A DNA stretch of 39,152 nt from assembly GCA_026417035.1 (NCBI GenBank), contig JAOAEA010000016.1, forward strand, positions 1-39,152, given 5' to 3'. The position numbers and the translations under genes were made by a program. The stretch comes from Burkholderiales bacterium. Lineage in GTDB: Bacteria; Pseudomonadota; Gammaproteobacteria; Burkholderiales; SG8-39. Positions 15,520-23,214 of this stretch are shown here, in pieces. Every line of letters starts with the position of its first letter. The first letter of the stretch is position 1. The notes under the pieces were generated by a model. The model ran no database searches. It saw nothing but the letters and a program-made list of their open reading frames with translations, and was not told the DNA's origin.

Positions 15520-18500
15520 ATGCTCGACACACCCGCGCCGGCAGCCGCCGGCATCACGCGCTTCGGTCCCCTCCACGGGGCCGCGGACGCGCTCGCGCTC
15601 GCCAGGCGCGCGCAGGCGGCCGCGCCGCTGGCGATCGTCTGCGCCTCGGCCACCGACGCGCAGCGCCTCGTCGAGGAGATCCGCTGGTTCGCGCCCGAGC
15701 TCGCCGTCGCGCTGCTCCCGGACTGGGAGACGCTACCCTACGACAGCTTCTCGCCGCACGCGGACCTCGTCTCCGAGCGGCTCGAGACGCTCTACCGCGT
15801 CGGGCGCGGCGAGCTCGACGTGCTGGTGACGCCGGCGACGACCGCGCTCTACCGCCTCGCGCCGCCCGCCTATCTCGCGGCGCACACCTTCTTCGTGAGG
15901 CAGGGCGAGACGCTCGACCTCGACGCGCTGCGCGCGCAGCTCACGCTCGCCGGCTACACGCACGTCACACAGGTGGTCGCGCCCGGCGAATACTGCGTGC
16001 GCGGCGGGCTCATCGATCTCTTCCCGATGGGCGCCGCGCTGCCCTACCGCATCGACCTCGCCGACCGCGAGATCGAGTCGATCCGCACCTTCGACCCGGA
16101 CACGCAGCGCACGGTCTTCAAGGTCGGCGAGATCCGGCTCCTGCCCGCGCGCGAGTTCCCGATGGACGAAACGGCGCGCAACCGCTTTCGCGCGCGCTTC
16201 CGCGAAACCTTCGAGGGCGACCCGTCGAAGAGCCCGGTGTATCGCGACGTCTCGAGCGGCATCCCGACCGCGGGGATCGAGTATTACCTGCCGCTCTTCT
16301 TCGACGAGACGGCGACCCTCTTCGACTACCTGCCCGCGGGCACGACGGTCGCCCTGCACCGCGACGTCGCCGGCGCGATCGACGCCTTCTGGCGCGACGC
16401 GCGGTCGCGCCACCGCATGCTCGCCGGCGATCGCGCGCGGCCGGTGCTGCCGCCCACCTCGCTCTTCCTGACCGCAGAGCAGTTCTACGTCGCGCTGCGC
16501 GGCTTCGCGCGCGTCGACGTGCCCGCGCCCGACCGGGCCGAACCCGAGGGTGCGAACGCGACTGCGCCGCTCCCCGACGTCGCAGTCGAGCGGCGGGCGG
16601 CCGATCCGCTGCACAAGCTGAAGGGCTTCCTGGCGCGCTCCGGCCTGCGGGTGCTGCTCGCCGCCGACTCGCCCGGCCGCCGCGAAACGCTCGTCGAGTA
16701 CCTCGCGGGCTACGGGCTTGCGCCCGCCCCGGCTTCCGGGTTCGGCGCGTTCCTCGCCTCGCGCGAGCCACTCATGCTCGCCGTCGCGCCCCTCGATGCG
16801 GGGTTCATCGTCCCGTCCGAGGGTTTCGCGATCGTCACCGAGGCCGAGCTCTACGCCGGCACCGCGCGCACCCGCGAGCGCCGCGAGCGGGCCGGCACCG
16901 TCGAGGGGCTGCTGCGCGACCTCTCGGAGCTGCGCCCCGGCGACCCGGTGGTGCACGCACAGCACGGCGTCGGGCTCTATCGCGGCCTGGTGAACCTCGA
17001 CGCCGGCGACGGCGCGACCGAGTTCCTGCTCCTCGAATACGCCGACGGCGACAAGCTCTACGTCCCGGTGGCGCAGCTCGACGTCGTCGCCCGCTACACC
17101 GGCGGACCGCCGGAGGCCGCGCCGCTGCACAAGCTCGGCTCCGGCGACTGGGACCGCGCCCGCCGCAAGGCGGCGCAGAAAGTGCGCGACACGGCCGCCG
17201 AGCTCCTGCACCTCTACGCGCAGCGCGCCGCGCGCAAGGGCCACGCCTTCAAGGTCGTCCAGCACGACCTCGACGCGTTCGCCGAAGGGTTCGGCTTCGA
17301 GGAGACGCCCGACCAGGCCGCGGCGATCGCGGCGGTGGTCGAGGACCTGAAGAGCGGCAAGCCGATGGACCGGCTCGTCTGCGGCGACGTCGGCTTCGGC
17401 AAGACCGAGGTCGCGCTGCGCGCGGCCTTCGTCGCGGTCGCGGACGGCAAGCAGGTGGCGGTGCTCGCGCCGACGACGCTGCTCACCGAGCAGCACTACC
17501 AGACGTTCACCGACCGGTTCGCGGGGTTCCCGGTGCGGATCGCCGAGCTGTCGCGCTTCCGCACCGCGAAAGAGAGCGCCGCCACGGTCGCCGCCATCGC
17601 CGCGGGCAAGGTGGACATCGTGATCGGCACGCACAAGCTCCTCTCGCGCGAGGTGAAGTTCCCCCGGCTCGGCCTCGTGATCGTGGACGAGGAGCACCGC
17701 TTCGGCGTGCGGCAGAAGGAGCGGCTCAAGGCCTTGCGCGCCGAGGTCGATGTCCTCACCCTGACCGCCACTCCGATCCCGCGCACGCTCGCGATGTCGC
17801 TCGAGGGCCTGCGCGACCTCTCGGTGATCGCGACCGCGCCGGCGAAGCGGCTCGCGATCAAGACCTTCGTGTCGCCCTATTCCCAGGCGGTGATCCGCGA
17901 GGCGGCGCTGCGGGAGCTCAAGCGCGGCGGCCAGGTCTATTTCCTGCACAACGACGTCGATTCCATCGAGGCGATGCGCGAGAAGCTCGCCGCGCTGCTG
18001 CCCGAGGCCCGGCTCGCGGTCGCGCACGGTCAGATGCCGGAGCGCGAGCTCGAGCGCGTGATGCGCGCCTTCGTGCAGCAGCGCACGAACGTGCTGGTCT
18101 GCTCGACCATCATCGAGACCGGGCTCGACATTCCGACCGCGAACACGATCATCATCAACCGCGCCGACAAGTTCGGCCTGGCGCAGCTCCACCAGCTCCG
18201 CGGGCGCGTCGGCCGGTCCCACCACCAGGCCTACGCCTACCTGCTCACACCGCCCGCCGCGCCCGGCGCCGGCGATCCGCTCGCGGGCCTCACCCCCGCC
18301 GCGAAGAAGCGCCTCGAGGCGATCCAGATGATGGAGGAGCTCGGCTCGGGGTTCTACCTCGCGATGCACGACCTCGAGATCCGTGGCGCCGGTGAGGTGC
18401 TGGGCGAGAGCCAGTCGGGCGAGATGCAGGAAGTCGGCTTCGCGATGTACGCGGACATGCTCCACCACGCGGTGCGCTCGCTGCAGGCGGGCCGCGAGCC

Positions 18501-18966
18501 CGACCTCACGCAGCCGTTCGAGGTCGCCACCGAAGTGAACCTGCACATGCCGGCCCTGCTCCCGGCCGACTATTGCTCCGACGTCCACGAGCGGCTGGTG
18601 CTCTACAAGCGGCTCGCCAACGCGGAAACGCAAGAGGCCCTCGCCGCGATGCAGGAGGAGCTCGTCGACCGCTTCGGGCCGCTGCCCGAGCCGGCCCGCG
18701 CGCTCGTCGAGTCCCACCGGCTGCGCATCCTCGGCCGGCCGCTCGGCATGGCGCGGCTCGACGTCACCGCCGACACGGTGCAGATCCAGTTCGCGCCGAA
18801 CCCGCCGATCGACGGCGCGCGCATCGTCGAGCTGGTGCAGAAAAACCCCGCCTGGAAGCTCTCCGGACCGACGAAGCTCAGGGTCGAAGCGCGCGGCGCG
18901 ACGCTCGCCGAGCGCGCCGCCGCGGCGCGCGCCGCGCTCGAAGCGCTCGCGCGCGAGGCCGCATGA
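15520..18966 (+). CDS. mfd: Transcription-repair coupling factor
   Basis: A 1148-residue protein, matching Mfd of E. coli (1148). It removes RNA polymerase stalled at DNA lesions and recruits UvrA. The order of regions is normal. There is an N-terminal UvrB-like part (LPDWETLPYDSFSPHADLVSERL). The RNA-polymerase-interaction domain lies near residues 470-535 (PGDPVVHAQHGVGLYRGL and LLLEYADGDKLYVPVAQLD). The helicase motor begins with RLVCGDVGFGKTEVALRAAF near residue 620, and has motif II DEEHRFGV near 722, TATPIPRTLAMSL, and TNVLVCSTIIETGLDIP. The C-terminal UvrA-occluding domain has GEVLGESQSGEMQEVGF and PADYCSDVHERLVLYKRLA. No frameshift. Its stop overlaps the ATG of the Sel1-repeat gene (ATGA). 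Confidence 0.98.
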   Translation: MLDTPAPAAAGITRFGPLHGAADALALARRAQAAAPLAIVCASATDAQRLVEEIRWFAPELAVALLPDWETLPYDSFSPHADLVSERLETLYRVGRGELDVLVTPATTALYRLAPPAYLAAHTFFVRQGETLDLDALRAQLTLAGYTHVTQVVAPGEYCVRGGLIDLFPMGAALPYRIDLADREIESIRTFDPDTQRTVFKVGEIRLLPAREFPMDETARNRFRARFRETFEGDPSKSPVYRDVSSGIPTAGIEYYLPLFFDETATLFDYLPAGTTVALHRDVAGAIDAFWRDARSRHRMLAGDRARPVLPPTSLFLTAEQFYVALRGFARVDVPAPDRAEPEGANATAPLPDVAVERRAADPLHKLKGFLARSGLRVLLAADSPGRRETLVEYLAGYGLAPAPASGFGAFLASREPLMLAVAPLDAGFIVPSEGFAIVTEAELYAGTARTRERRERAGTVEGLLRDLSELRPGDPVVHAQHGVGLYRGLVNLDAGDGATEFLLLEYADGDKLYVPVAQLDVVARYTGGPPEAAPLHKLGSGDWDRARRKAAQKVRDTAAELLHLYAQRAARKGHAFKVVQHDLDAFAEGFGFEETPDQAAAIAAVVEDLKSGKPMDRLVCGDVGFGKTEVALRAAFVAVADGKQVAVLAPTTLLTEQHYQTFTDRFAGFPVRIAELSRFRTAKESAATVAAIAAGKVDIVIGTHKLLSREVKFPRLGLVIVDEEHRFGVRQKERLKALRAEVDVLTLTATPIPRTLAMSLEGLRDLSVIATAPAKRLAIKTFVSPYSQAVIREAALRELKRGGQVYFLHNDVDSIEAMREKLAALLPEARLAVAHGQMPERELERVMRAFVQQRTNVLVCSTIIETGLDIPTANTIIINRADKFGLAQLHQLRGRVGRSHHQAYAYLLTPPAAPGAGDPLAGLTPAAKKRLEAIQMMEELGSGFYLAMHDLEIRGAGEVLGESQSGEMQEVGFAMYADMLHHAVRSLQAGREPDLTQPFEVATEVNLHMPALLPADYCSDVHERLVLYKRLANAETQEALAAMQEELVDRFGPLPEPARALVESHRLRILGRPLGMARLDVTADTVQIQFAPNPPIDGARIVELVQKNPAWKLSGPTKLRVEARGATLAERAAAARAALEALAREAA

Positions 18967-19871
18967 GGGCAGGCCTCGCGCTCCTCGCCCTCGTCGCCGG
19001 GCTCGCGCGCGCGGCGAGCGTGGACGAGGCGATGTCGGCCTACCGCGCCGGCAACCCGTCGGGGGCGCATGCGCTCCTCGCGCCAGCCGCAGACGCCGGG
19101 GACCCGGTCGCGCAGCACCACCTCGCGCTGGTGCTCGAGTTCGGCTTCGGCCGGCCCGAGGAAGCGGCGCAGTGGTATCGCAAGGCGGCGGACGCGGGCT
19201 ACGCGCCGGCGCAAAACAGCCTGGGCGCGCTCTACTACGACGGCCGCGGCGTGCCGCGCGACCATGCCGAAGCATTGCGCTGGTACCGCTTGGCGGCGGA
19301 AGCCGGCGACGCCCAGGCCCAATACAACCTAGCGTTGATGCTCGGCCGCGGACAGGGCGTCACCGCGCCGGATCCCGCGGCCTCGGCCCAGTGGCTCGAG
19401 CGCGCCGCGCAAGCCGGCGCACCACGCGCGCAGGCGCAGCTCGGCCGGCTCTATCTGGAAGGCTTCGGCGTGCCCCGCGACCCGGCACGCGCCGTGCAGT
19501 GGTTCCGGCGAGCCGCCGACGCGGGGGATCCGTGGGGGCAGTATTGGCTGGGCTTCGCCCTGCAGAAGGGCGAAGGCGCGAAGCGCGACCTCGACGCGGC
19601 GCGCCGCGCGTTCGAGCGCGCCGCCGCGCAGGGCCACGCCCCGGCCCTCTACGAGGTCGCGGTCATCGACGAGCTCGGGCTGGGGGTGCCGTCGAACGCG
19701 AAAAAGGCCCGCGAGGGTTACCGGCGCGCCGCGCAGGCGGGCGAGCGCCGGGCGATGGAGCGGCTCGCGCGTCTCTACCGGGACGGCGGGCTCGGGGTGA
19801 AGCCGAACCGCGCCGAGAGCGAGCGCTGGGCGAAGCGCGCCGCGCAGGCCGCCGCGCCGGCCAACCCCTAG
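18963..19871 (+). CDS. Sel1-repeat exported protein
   Basis: A 302-residue protein starting at ATG 18963, which overlaps the mfd stop by four bases, so it is probably translated from the mfd mRNA. Residues 1-18 (MRAGLALLALVAGLARAA) are a signal peptide. The rest is about seven Sel1-like helical repeats of 36 residues, for example AAQWYRKAADAGYAPAQNSL, ALRWYRLAAEAGDAQAQYNL and AVQWFRRAADAGDPWGQYWL, with GRGVPRD and GFGVPRD turns. Sel1 proteins act as protein-protein scaffolds; the partner is unknown. Its TAG stop sits in the CTAG tetramer that marks the left end of the inverted-repeat element at 19868-20006. Confidence 0.9.
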   Translation: MRAGLALLALVAGLARAASVDEAMSAYRAGNPSGAHALLAPAADAGDPVAQHHLALVLEFGFGRPEEAAQWYRKAADAGYAPAQNSLGALYYDGRGVPRDHAEALRWYRLAAEAGDAQAQYNLALMLGRGQGVTAPDPAASAQWLERAAQAGAPRAQAQLGRLYLEGFGVPRDPARAVQWFRRAADAGDPWGQYWLGFALQKGEGAKRDLDAARRAFERAAAQGHAPALYEVAVIDELGLGVPSNAKKAREGYRRAAQAGERRAMERLARLYRDGGLGVKPNRAESERWAKRAAQAAAPANP

Positions 19872-20006
19872 CGGGCTGTTGAAAAACGCTTCCCGGGGCT
19901 CTTCGAGAGCAACGGCCACCGATGCTTTGGGAGGGAAGCGTTTTTCGGCAGCCCCTGAATCAGGGGGTCAAGGGGGATGTGTCCCCCTTTTTCAACACCC
20001 TGCTAG
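19868..20006. mobile_element. MITE-like inverted-repeat element flanked by CTAG
   Basis: CTAG occurs at both ends (19868-19871 and 20003-20006). Inside, the termini are inverted repeats of 15 bases with two mismatches: CGGGCTGTTGAAAAA on the left, and CAGGGTGTTGAAAAA when the right end is read on the minus strand. A second, internal copy of the left arm is present in inverse orientation at 19933-19954, pairing 20 of 22 bases with 19873-19894. Other stems: CCCCTG/CAGGGG around AAT (19952-19966) and AGGGGGA/TCCCCCT (19971-19988). The element is 131 bases without CTAG, encodes nothing, and separates the stop codons of two convergent genes. A small non-autonomous insertion using a CTAG target is my reading; a plain bidirectional terminator is the alternative. 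Confidence 0.6.
19970..19992 (+). terminator. Intrinsic terminator after the mfd-Sel1 transcript
   Basis: An eight-base stem (AAGGGGGA with TCCCCCTT) closes a TGTG loop and runs directly into a T-tract (19988-19992). This is a classical Rho-independent terminator for plus-strand transcription arriving from the Sel1-repeat gene. It is contributed by the inverted-repeat element. The opposite arm pair (GCTTCCC/GGGAAGC followed by GTTTTTC on the minus strand, ending near 19882) could do the same for minus-strand transcripts. Confidence 0.65.
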
Positions 20007-20548
20007 CGGGCCGGCACCCCGGGCTGGGGAATGCCCGGCGGCGCGACGCCCGCCGGCATGGTGAGGAGGTTCGACGTCCCGTCCGCCCCGGAACCGGGCG
20101 TGAGGCTCGTGAGGCCGGGAATCTGCACCGTCGGGTACCAGGTGGACTGGTCGATCGAAGGCATCGCCGGCGCGGGGCTCGAGAGCTTGTCACCCTGAGC
20201 GCCCGATGCGCTCACCGGCGCCAGGTCGTTGGCGCGCGTGTCCGCGCTCTGGCCGAGCGGGCTGGTCGAGCCGAACGGCCGGCCCGACATGACGCGGTTC
20301 AGCCGGTTGAGCGCTTCCTGAGGAATCTCGACGCCGCTCACCGTGGTGGTCCCGTCCGGCGCGATCATCGTGCGCGGGCCCTGCACCGGCGTACCGAGGT
20401 TGCCGCTCGACGCGCCCGGCACGGCGACCGGCGCCATGGGGACACCCGGCGGCGACGGCGTCATCGGCACGCCGGGACCCTGCGCGCCCGCCGTGCCGTG
20501 AACGGCGAGCGCCAGCGCCGTGGCGAGGATGCGGGGAGCGACGCTCAT
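20003..20548 (-). CDS. Proline-rich exported protein, hypothetical
   Basis: A 181-residue protein from ATG 20548. Residues 1-22 (MSVAPRILATALALAVHGTAGA, cut before QGPGV) look like a signal peptide. The mature chain is low-complexity, rich in Pro, Gly, Ser and Ala (PGVPMTPSPPGVPMAPVAVPG), with a central ordered-looking patch TTTVSGVEIPQEALNRLNRVMSGRPFG. No cysteines, no membrane segment and no family recognised. It follows cysE by 109 bases, the place where iscR is found next to cysE in some relatives. Its TAG stop lies in the right-hand CTAG of the inverted-repeat element. Coding character is supported by the signal peptide and by a start directly at its head, but not by homology. Confidence 0.65.
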   Translation of the reverse strand: MSVAPRILATALALAVHGTAGAQGPGVPMTPSPPGVPMAPVAVPGASSGNLGTPVQGPRTMIAPDGTTTVSGVEIPQEALNRLNRVMSGRPFGSTSPLGQSADTRANDLAPVSASGAQGDKLSSPAPAMPSIDQSTWYPTVQIPGLTSLTPGSGADGTSNLLTMPAGVAPPGIPQPGVPAR

Positions 20549-20610
20549 GCGCGGATTCTAGGACACGCGGCCCGCCCGGGGCCGACGAACGTCGCGGCGG
20601 ATGTGGCGAA

Positions 20611-20652
20611 GTCGCGGTCCGCGCGCGCGGCGTCGCGGTCCGCGCGCGCGGC
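20611..20652. repeat. Two exact tandem copies of a 21-base GC unit
   Basis: The unit starting GTCGCGGTCC and ending GCGCGCGCGGC is repeated perfectly, 20611-20631 and 20632-20652, five bases beyond the cysE stop codon. Each copy contains an alternating GCGCGCGC run. It is outside any supported gene, between cysE and the hypothetical exported protein gene. Such repeats are prone to copy-number change. Confidence 0.7.
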
Positions 20653-20657
20653 GCCGC

Positions 20658-21413
20658 TCACTTGTCGACGACCTTGCGCAGCCGCGCCGCGTCGGAGCGG
20701 TCGCCGGCGCCCTTCGCCTCCTCGTCGCGGCGCCTCAGCTCCTCGAGCGCGGCGGAGAGCTCGGCCACCTTGCGCTCCAGCTCCGCGGTGTGGTCGGTGA
20801 GCCCGCGGATCGCCTGCGCCACCGGGTCGTCGTCGCTCGAGGAGAGACCGTAGGCGGAGAAGCCGAGCTTCGCCGCGTGCGCCTCGCGCGCCTGCTCGCG
20901 CTCGCCCTCGATGATCTTCGCCGGGATGCCGACCGCCGTCGCGCCGGGCGGGACGTCCTTCACCACGACCGCGTTCGAGCCGATCTTCGCGCCCTCGCCG
21001 ACGACGATCGGGCCGAGCACCTTGGCGCCCGCGCCGACCACGACGCCCGACTTGAGGGTCGGATGGCGCTTGCCCTTGTTCCAGGTGGTCCCGCCGAGCG
21101 TGACCCCGTGGTAGAGCGTGCAGTCGTCGCCGATCTCGGCGGTCTCGCCGATGACGACGCCCATGCCGTGGTCGATGAAGACGCGCCGGCCGATGGTGGC
21201 GCCGGGATGGATCTCGATCCCGGTGAGGAACCGGCCCACGTGCGACACCCAGCGGGCGAAGGTGCGCAGCCCCGCGCTCCAGAGCCGGTGCGACAGGCGG
21301 TGGATGAGGAGCGCGTGGAAGCCCGGATAGGCGGCGTAGATCTCCCACTTCGAGTGCGCGGCTGGATCGCGCTCGAAGATGCAGGCGACGTCTTCGCGGA
21401 TGCGGCTCACCAT
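20658..21413 (-). CDS. cysE: Serine O-acetyltransferase
   Basis: A 251-residue left-handed beta-helix enzyme that makes O-acetylserine from serine and acetyl-CoA, the first committed step to cysteine. The N-terminal helical part is short ([25 protein letters not shown]), as in the compact SAT type. The catalytic His is in [20 protein letters not shown], followed by [21 protein letters not shown] and hexapeptide repeats ([32 protein letters not shown] shows their rhythm). The last 80 residues are a coiled-coil-like acidic/basic tail ([27 protein letters not shown]) not present in E. coli CysE. It follows trmJ after 123 bases. The promoter region carries an IscR-like box, suggesting iron-sulfur-responsive control. 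Confidence 0.94.
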   Translation of the reverse strand: MVSRIREDVACIFERDPAAHSKWEIYAAYPGFHALLIHRLSHRLWSAGLRTFARWVSHVGRFLTGIEIHPGATIGRRVFIDHGMGVVIGETAEIGDDCTLYHGVTLGGTTWNKGKRHPTLKSGVVVGAGAKVLGPIVVGEGAKIGSNAVVVKDVPPGATAVGIPAKIIEGEREQAREAHAAKLGFSAYGLSSSDDDPVAQAIRGLTDHTAELERKVAELSAALEELRRRDEEAKGAGDRSDAARLRKVVDK

Positions 21414-21461
21414 CGTCGTTTCGCTCGGCGATCCGCCCCTCGACCGGGCGGCTTCGCAGCC

Positions 21462-21495
21462 AGTTTGGCAAACCCGAGTGGATCGGTCAACTTTT
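21462..21495 (-). promoter_or_regulatory. Promoter of cysE with IscR-like (type 1) operator
   Basis: On the minus strand the sequence AAAAGTTGACC, five bases, then ACTCGGGTT (21471-21495) resembles the type 1 IscR site known in front of iscR operons (ATAGTTGACC-N5-ACTCGGGTAT form). TTGACC (21485-21490) also serves as a good -35 hexamer; 17 bases on, CAAACT (21462-21467) is a weak -10. The operator would thus cover the -35 region, as in iscR promoters. cysE starts 49 bases beyond the -10. Confidence 0.6.
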
Positions 21496-21536
21496 GGGTG
21501 CGACCGCCGCGGCGAATTCCGGCGCTGCCGGCAAGG

Positions 21537-22256
21537 TCATTTCTCCAGCGCGCCGATCACCCCGTGCAGGAGGTCGACCTCGGTGCGCGAGAGCCGGGCC
21601 CGGTGAAAGAGCGTGCGCAGGCGCTCGGTGAGGCGCTTCGGATCCGCCGGATCGAGGTGCCCCTTCGCCACCAGCGCCCGCTCCAGGCGAGCGAGCAGGA
21701 TCTCGACGTCCTCGTGCGAGGCCGCATCGGGCGGTGCGTAGTCGCGCGGCACAGGCCGCAGCGCGGCCTTGCGCACCTCGTGGGCGGCCACCTGGACGGC
21801 CGCCGCGAGGTTGAGCGACGCATACCCGGGGTCCGCGTCGATGCGCGCGTAGCGCTGGCACAGCGCGATCTCGTCGTTGGCGAGGCCGTAGGTCTCGTTG
21901 CCGAAGACGAGCGCCACCTCCCCGTGCGCCGCGTCGGCCGCGGCGAGCTCGCCGGCCTGCGCCGCATCGAGCATCGGCAGCGCGAGGTCGCGCGGACGCG
22001 CGGTGAACGCGATCGCGAGCCGCGTCCCGGCGAGCGCGTCCGCGAGGCTCGCGTGCACGGTGGCGCTCGCGAGCAGGTCGGCCGCGCCGCTCGCGCGCGC
22101 GTCGGCCTCGGGATCGGGGAAGCGCCGCGGGTTCACGAGCGCGAGCCGCGCGAGCCCCATCGTCTTCAGCGCGCGCGCGGCGGCGCCGATGTTCCCCGGG
22201 TGGCTCGTGCCGACGAGCACCACCCGAACGCGCGCGAGCGCCGCGCCGCCGGTCAT
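21537..22256 (-). CDS. trmJ: tRNA (cytidine/uridine-32-2'-O)-methyltransferase
   Basis: A 239-residue SPOUT-fold methyltransferase that 2'-O-methylates position 32 of several tRNAs with S-adenosylmethionine. Motif 1 is VVLVGTSHPGNIGAAARALKTMG (near residue 11). The knotted cofactor site contains ALVFGNETYGLANDEIALCQ, then DPGYASLNLAAAVQVAAHEV with the conserved asparagine. The C-terminal helical extension of about 75 residues (LERALVAKGHLDPADPKRLTERL) matches TrmJ and not TrmL. It is divergent from suhB, 56 bases away. The suhB/trmJ pair next to isc genes is known from E. coli and relatives; here the isc genes are missing and cysE follows. Confidence 0.95.
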   Translation of the reverse strand: MTGGAALARVRVVLVGTSHPGNIGAAARALKTMGLARLALVNPRRFPDPEADARASGAADLLASATVHASLADALAGTRLAIAFTARPRDLALPMLDAAQAGELAAADAAHGEVALVFGNETYGLANDEIALCQRYARIDADPGYASLNLAAAVQVAAHEVRKAALRPVPRDYAPPDAASHEDVEILLARLERALVAKGHLDPADPKRLTERLRTLFHRARLSRTEVDLLHGVIGALEK

Positions 22257-22270
22257 CGTGCCCTTGCGGT

Positions 22271-22276
22271 TAGAAT
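22271..22276 (+). promoter_or_regulatory. Candidate -10 element of suhB
   Basis: TAGAAT in GGTTAGAATCGCGCC lies 36 bases before ATG 22313 in the narrow trmJ/suhB divergent gap. It is the only AT-rich hexamer there. A -35 match at normal spacing is poor. Confidence 0.4.
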
Positions 22277-22312
22277 CGCGCCTTCCGCACGCGGCACCCC
22301 CGCTCCCTCCCC

Positions 22313-23113
22313 ATGTATCAGACCCTGCACCCGATGCTCCACACCGCGGTGAAGGCCGCGCGCAAGGCCGGCGCGATCATCAGCCGCGCCTCGCGCGACC
22401 TCGAGAGCGTGGCGGTGACGACGAAGCGGCAGAAGGATTTCGTGACCGAGGTGGACAAGGCCGCGGAGGAGGCCATCATCGGCACGCTGAAAACGGCGTA
22501 CCCGGCGCACGCGATCTTAGCAGAGGAGTCGGGCGCCTCGGGCGACTCGGAATACACCTGGGTCATCGACCCGCTCGACGGCACGACCAACTTCATCCAC
22601 GGCTTCCCGCAGTACGCCGTGTCGATCGGCCTGCTCCACAAGGGCGTGCCCGCGCAGGCGGTGGTCTTCGACCCGAACCGCAACGAGCTCTTCACCGCGT
22701 CGAAGGGCCGCGGCGCGTTCCTCAACGAGCGGCGCATCCGCGTCTCACGCCGCGCGCACCTCGACGACGCGCTCATCGGCACCGGCTTCCCGTTCCGCGA
22801 CCTCGCGCGGCTCGAGGAATACATCCGCATGTTCCGGCAGGTCACGCAGAAGACCGTCGGCGTGCGCCGCCCCGGCGCCGCGTCCCTCGACCTCGCCTAC
22901 GTCGCGGCCGGCCGGCTCGACGGGTTCTGGGAGATCGGACTCTCCCCCTGGGACATGGCTGCCGGGGCGCTGCTCATCCTCGAGGCGGGCGGGCTCGTCG
23001 CCGACTTCGACGGCGAGGCGAAGTACCTCGATACCGGGGAGGTGGTCGCCGGCTGCCCGAAGGTGTTCGCGCAGCTCCTCGCCGTCGTCCAGGCCGAGCG
23101 GACGCGGCACTAG
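22313..23113 (+). CDS. suhB: Inositol-1-monophosphatase family protein SuhB
   Basis: A 266-residue Mg-dependent phosphatase of the IMPase family (E. coli SuhB 267). It hydrolyses inositol phosphates in vitro; in E. coli SuhB also joins ribosomal-RNA antitermination complexes with Nus factors. Visible motifs: ILAEESG (metal Glu), [17 protein letters not shown] with Asp86 and Asp89, and the second signature [15 protein letters not shown] near residue 210. The start [20 protein letters not shown] is like SuhB. It is divergent from trmJ, and that pairing supports the SuhB name over other IMPase paralogues. Confidence 0.95.
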   Translation: MYQTLHPMLHTAVKAARKAGAIISRASRDLESVAVTTKRQKDFVTEVDKAAEEAIIGTLKTAYPAHAILAEESGASGDSEYTWVIDPLDGTTNFIHGFPQYAVSIGLLHKGVPAQAVVFDPNRNELFTASKGRGAFLNERRIRVSRRAHLDDALIGTGFPFRDLARLEEYIRMFRQVTQKTVGVRRPGAASLDLAYVAAGRLDGFWEIGLSPWDMAAGALLILEAGGLVADFDGEAKYLDTGEVVAGCPKVFAQLLAVVQAERTRH

Positions 23114-23119
23114 GGGAAG

Positions 23120-23149
23120 GCGCCAACGCGCAAGACGCGAAGGGCGCGG
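23120..23149 (+). repeat. Intergenic micro-repeat, GCGCGAAGGG type
   Basis: Right after the suhB stop, the segment CGCCAACGCGCAAGACGCGA followed by AGGG resembles the reverse complement of 9326-9348 (about 18 of 23 identical). The rest of the suhB/aldolase gap (23114-23214) shows no other feature. Confidence 0.4.
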
Positions 23150-23214
23150 CGGACGGAAAAGCGTTCGCTGCTCGGCCGCGCTGCGCGCCGGACCGCGGCG
23201 AGCCGCGTCGCCGG

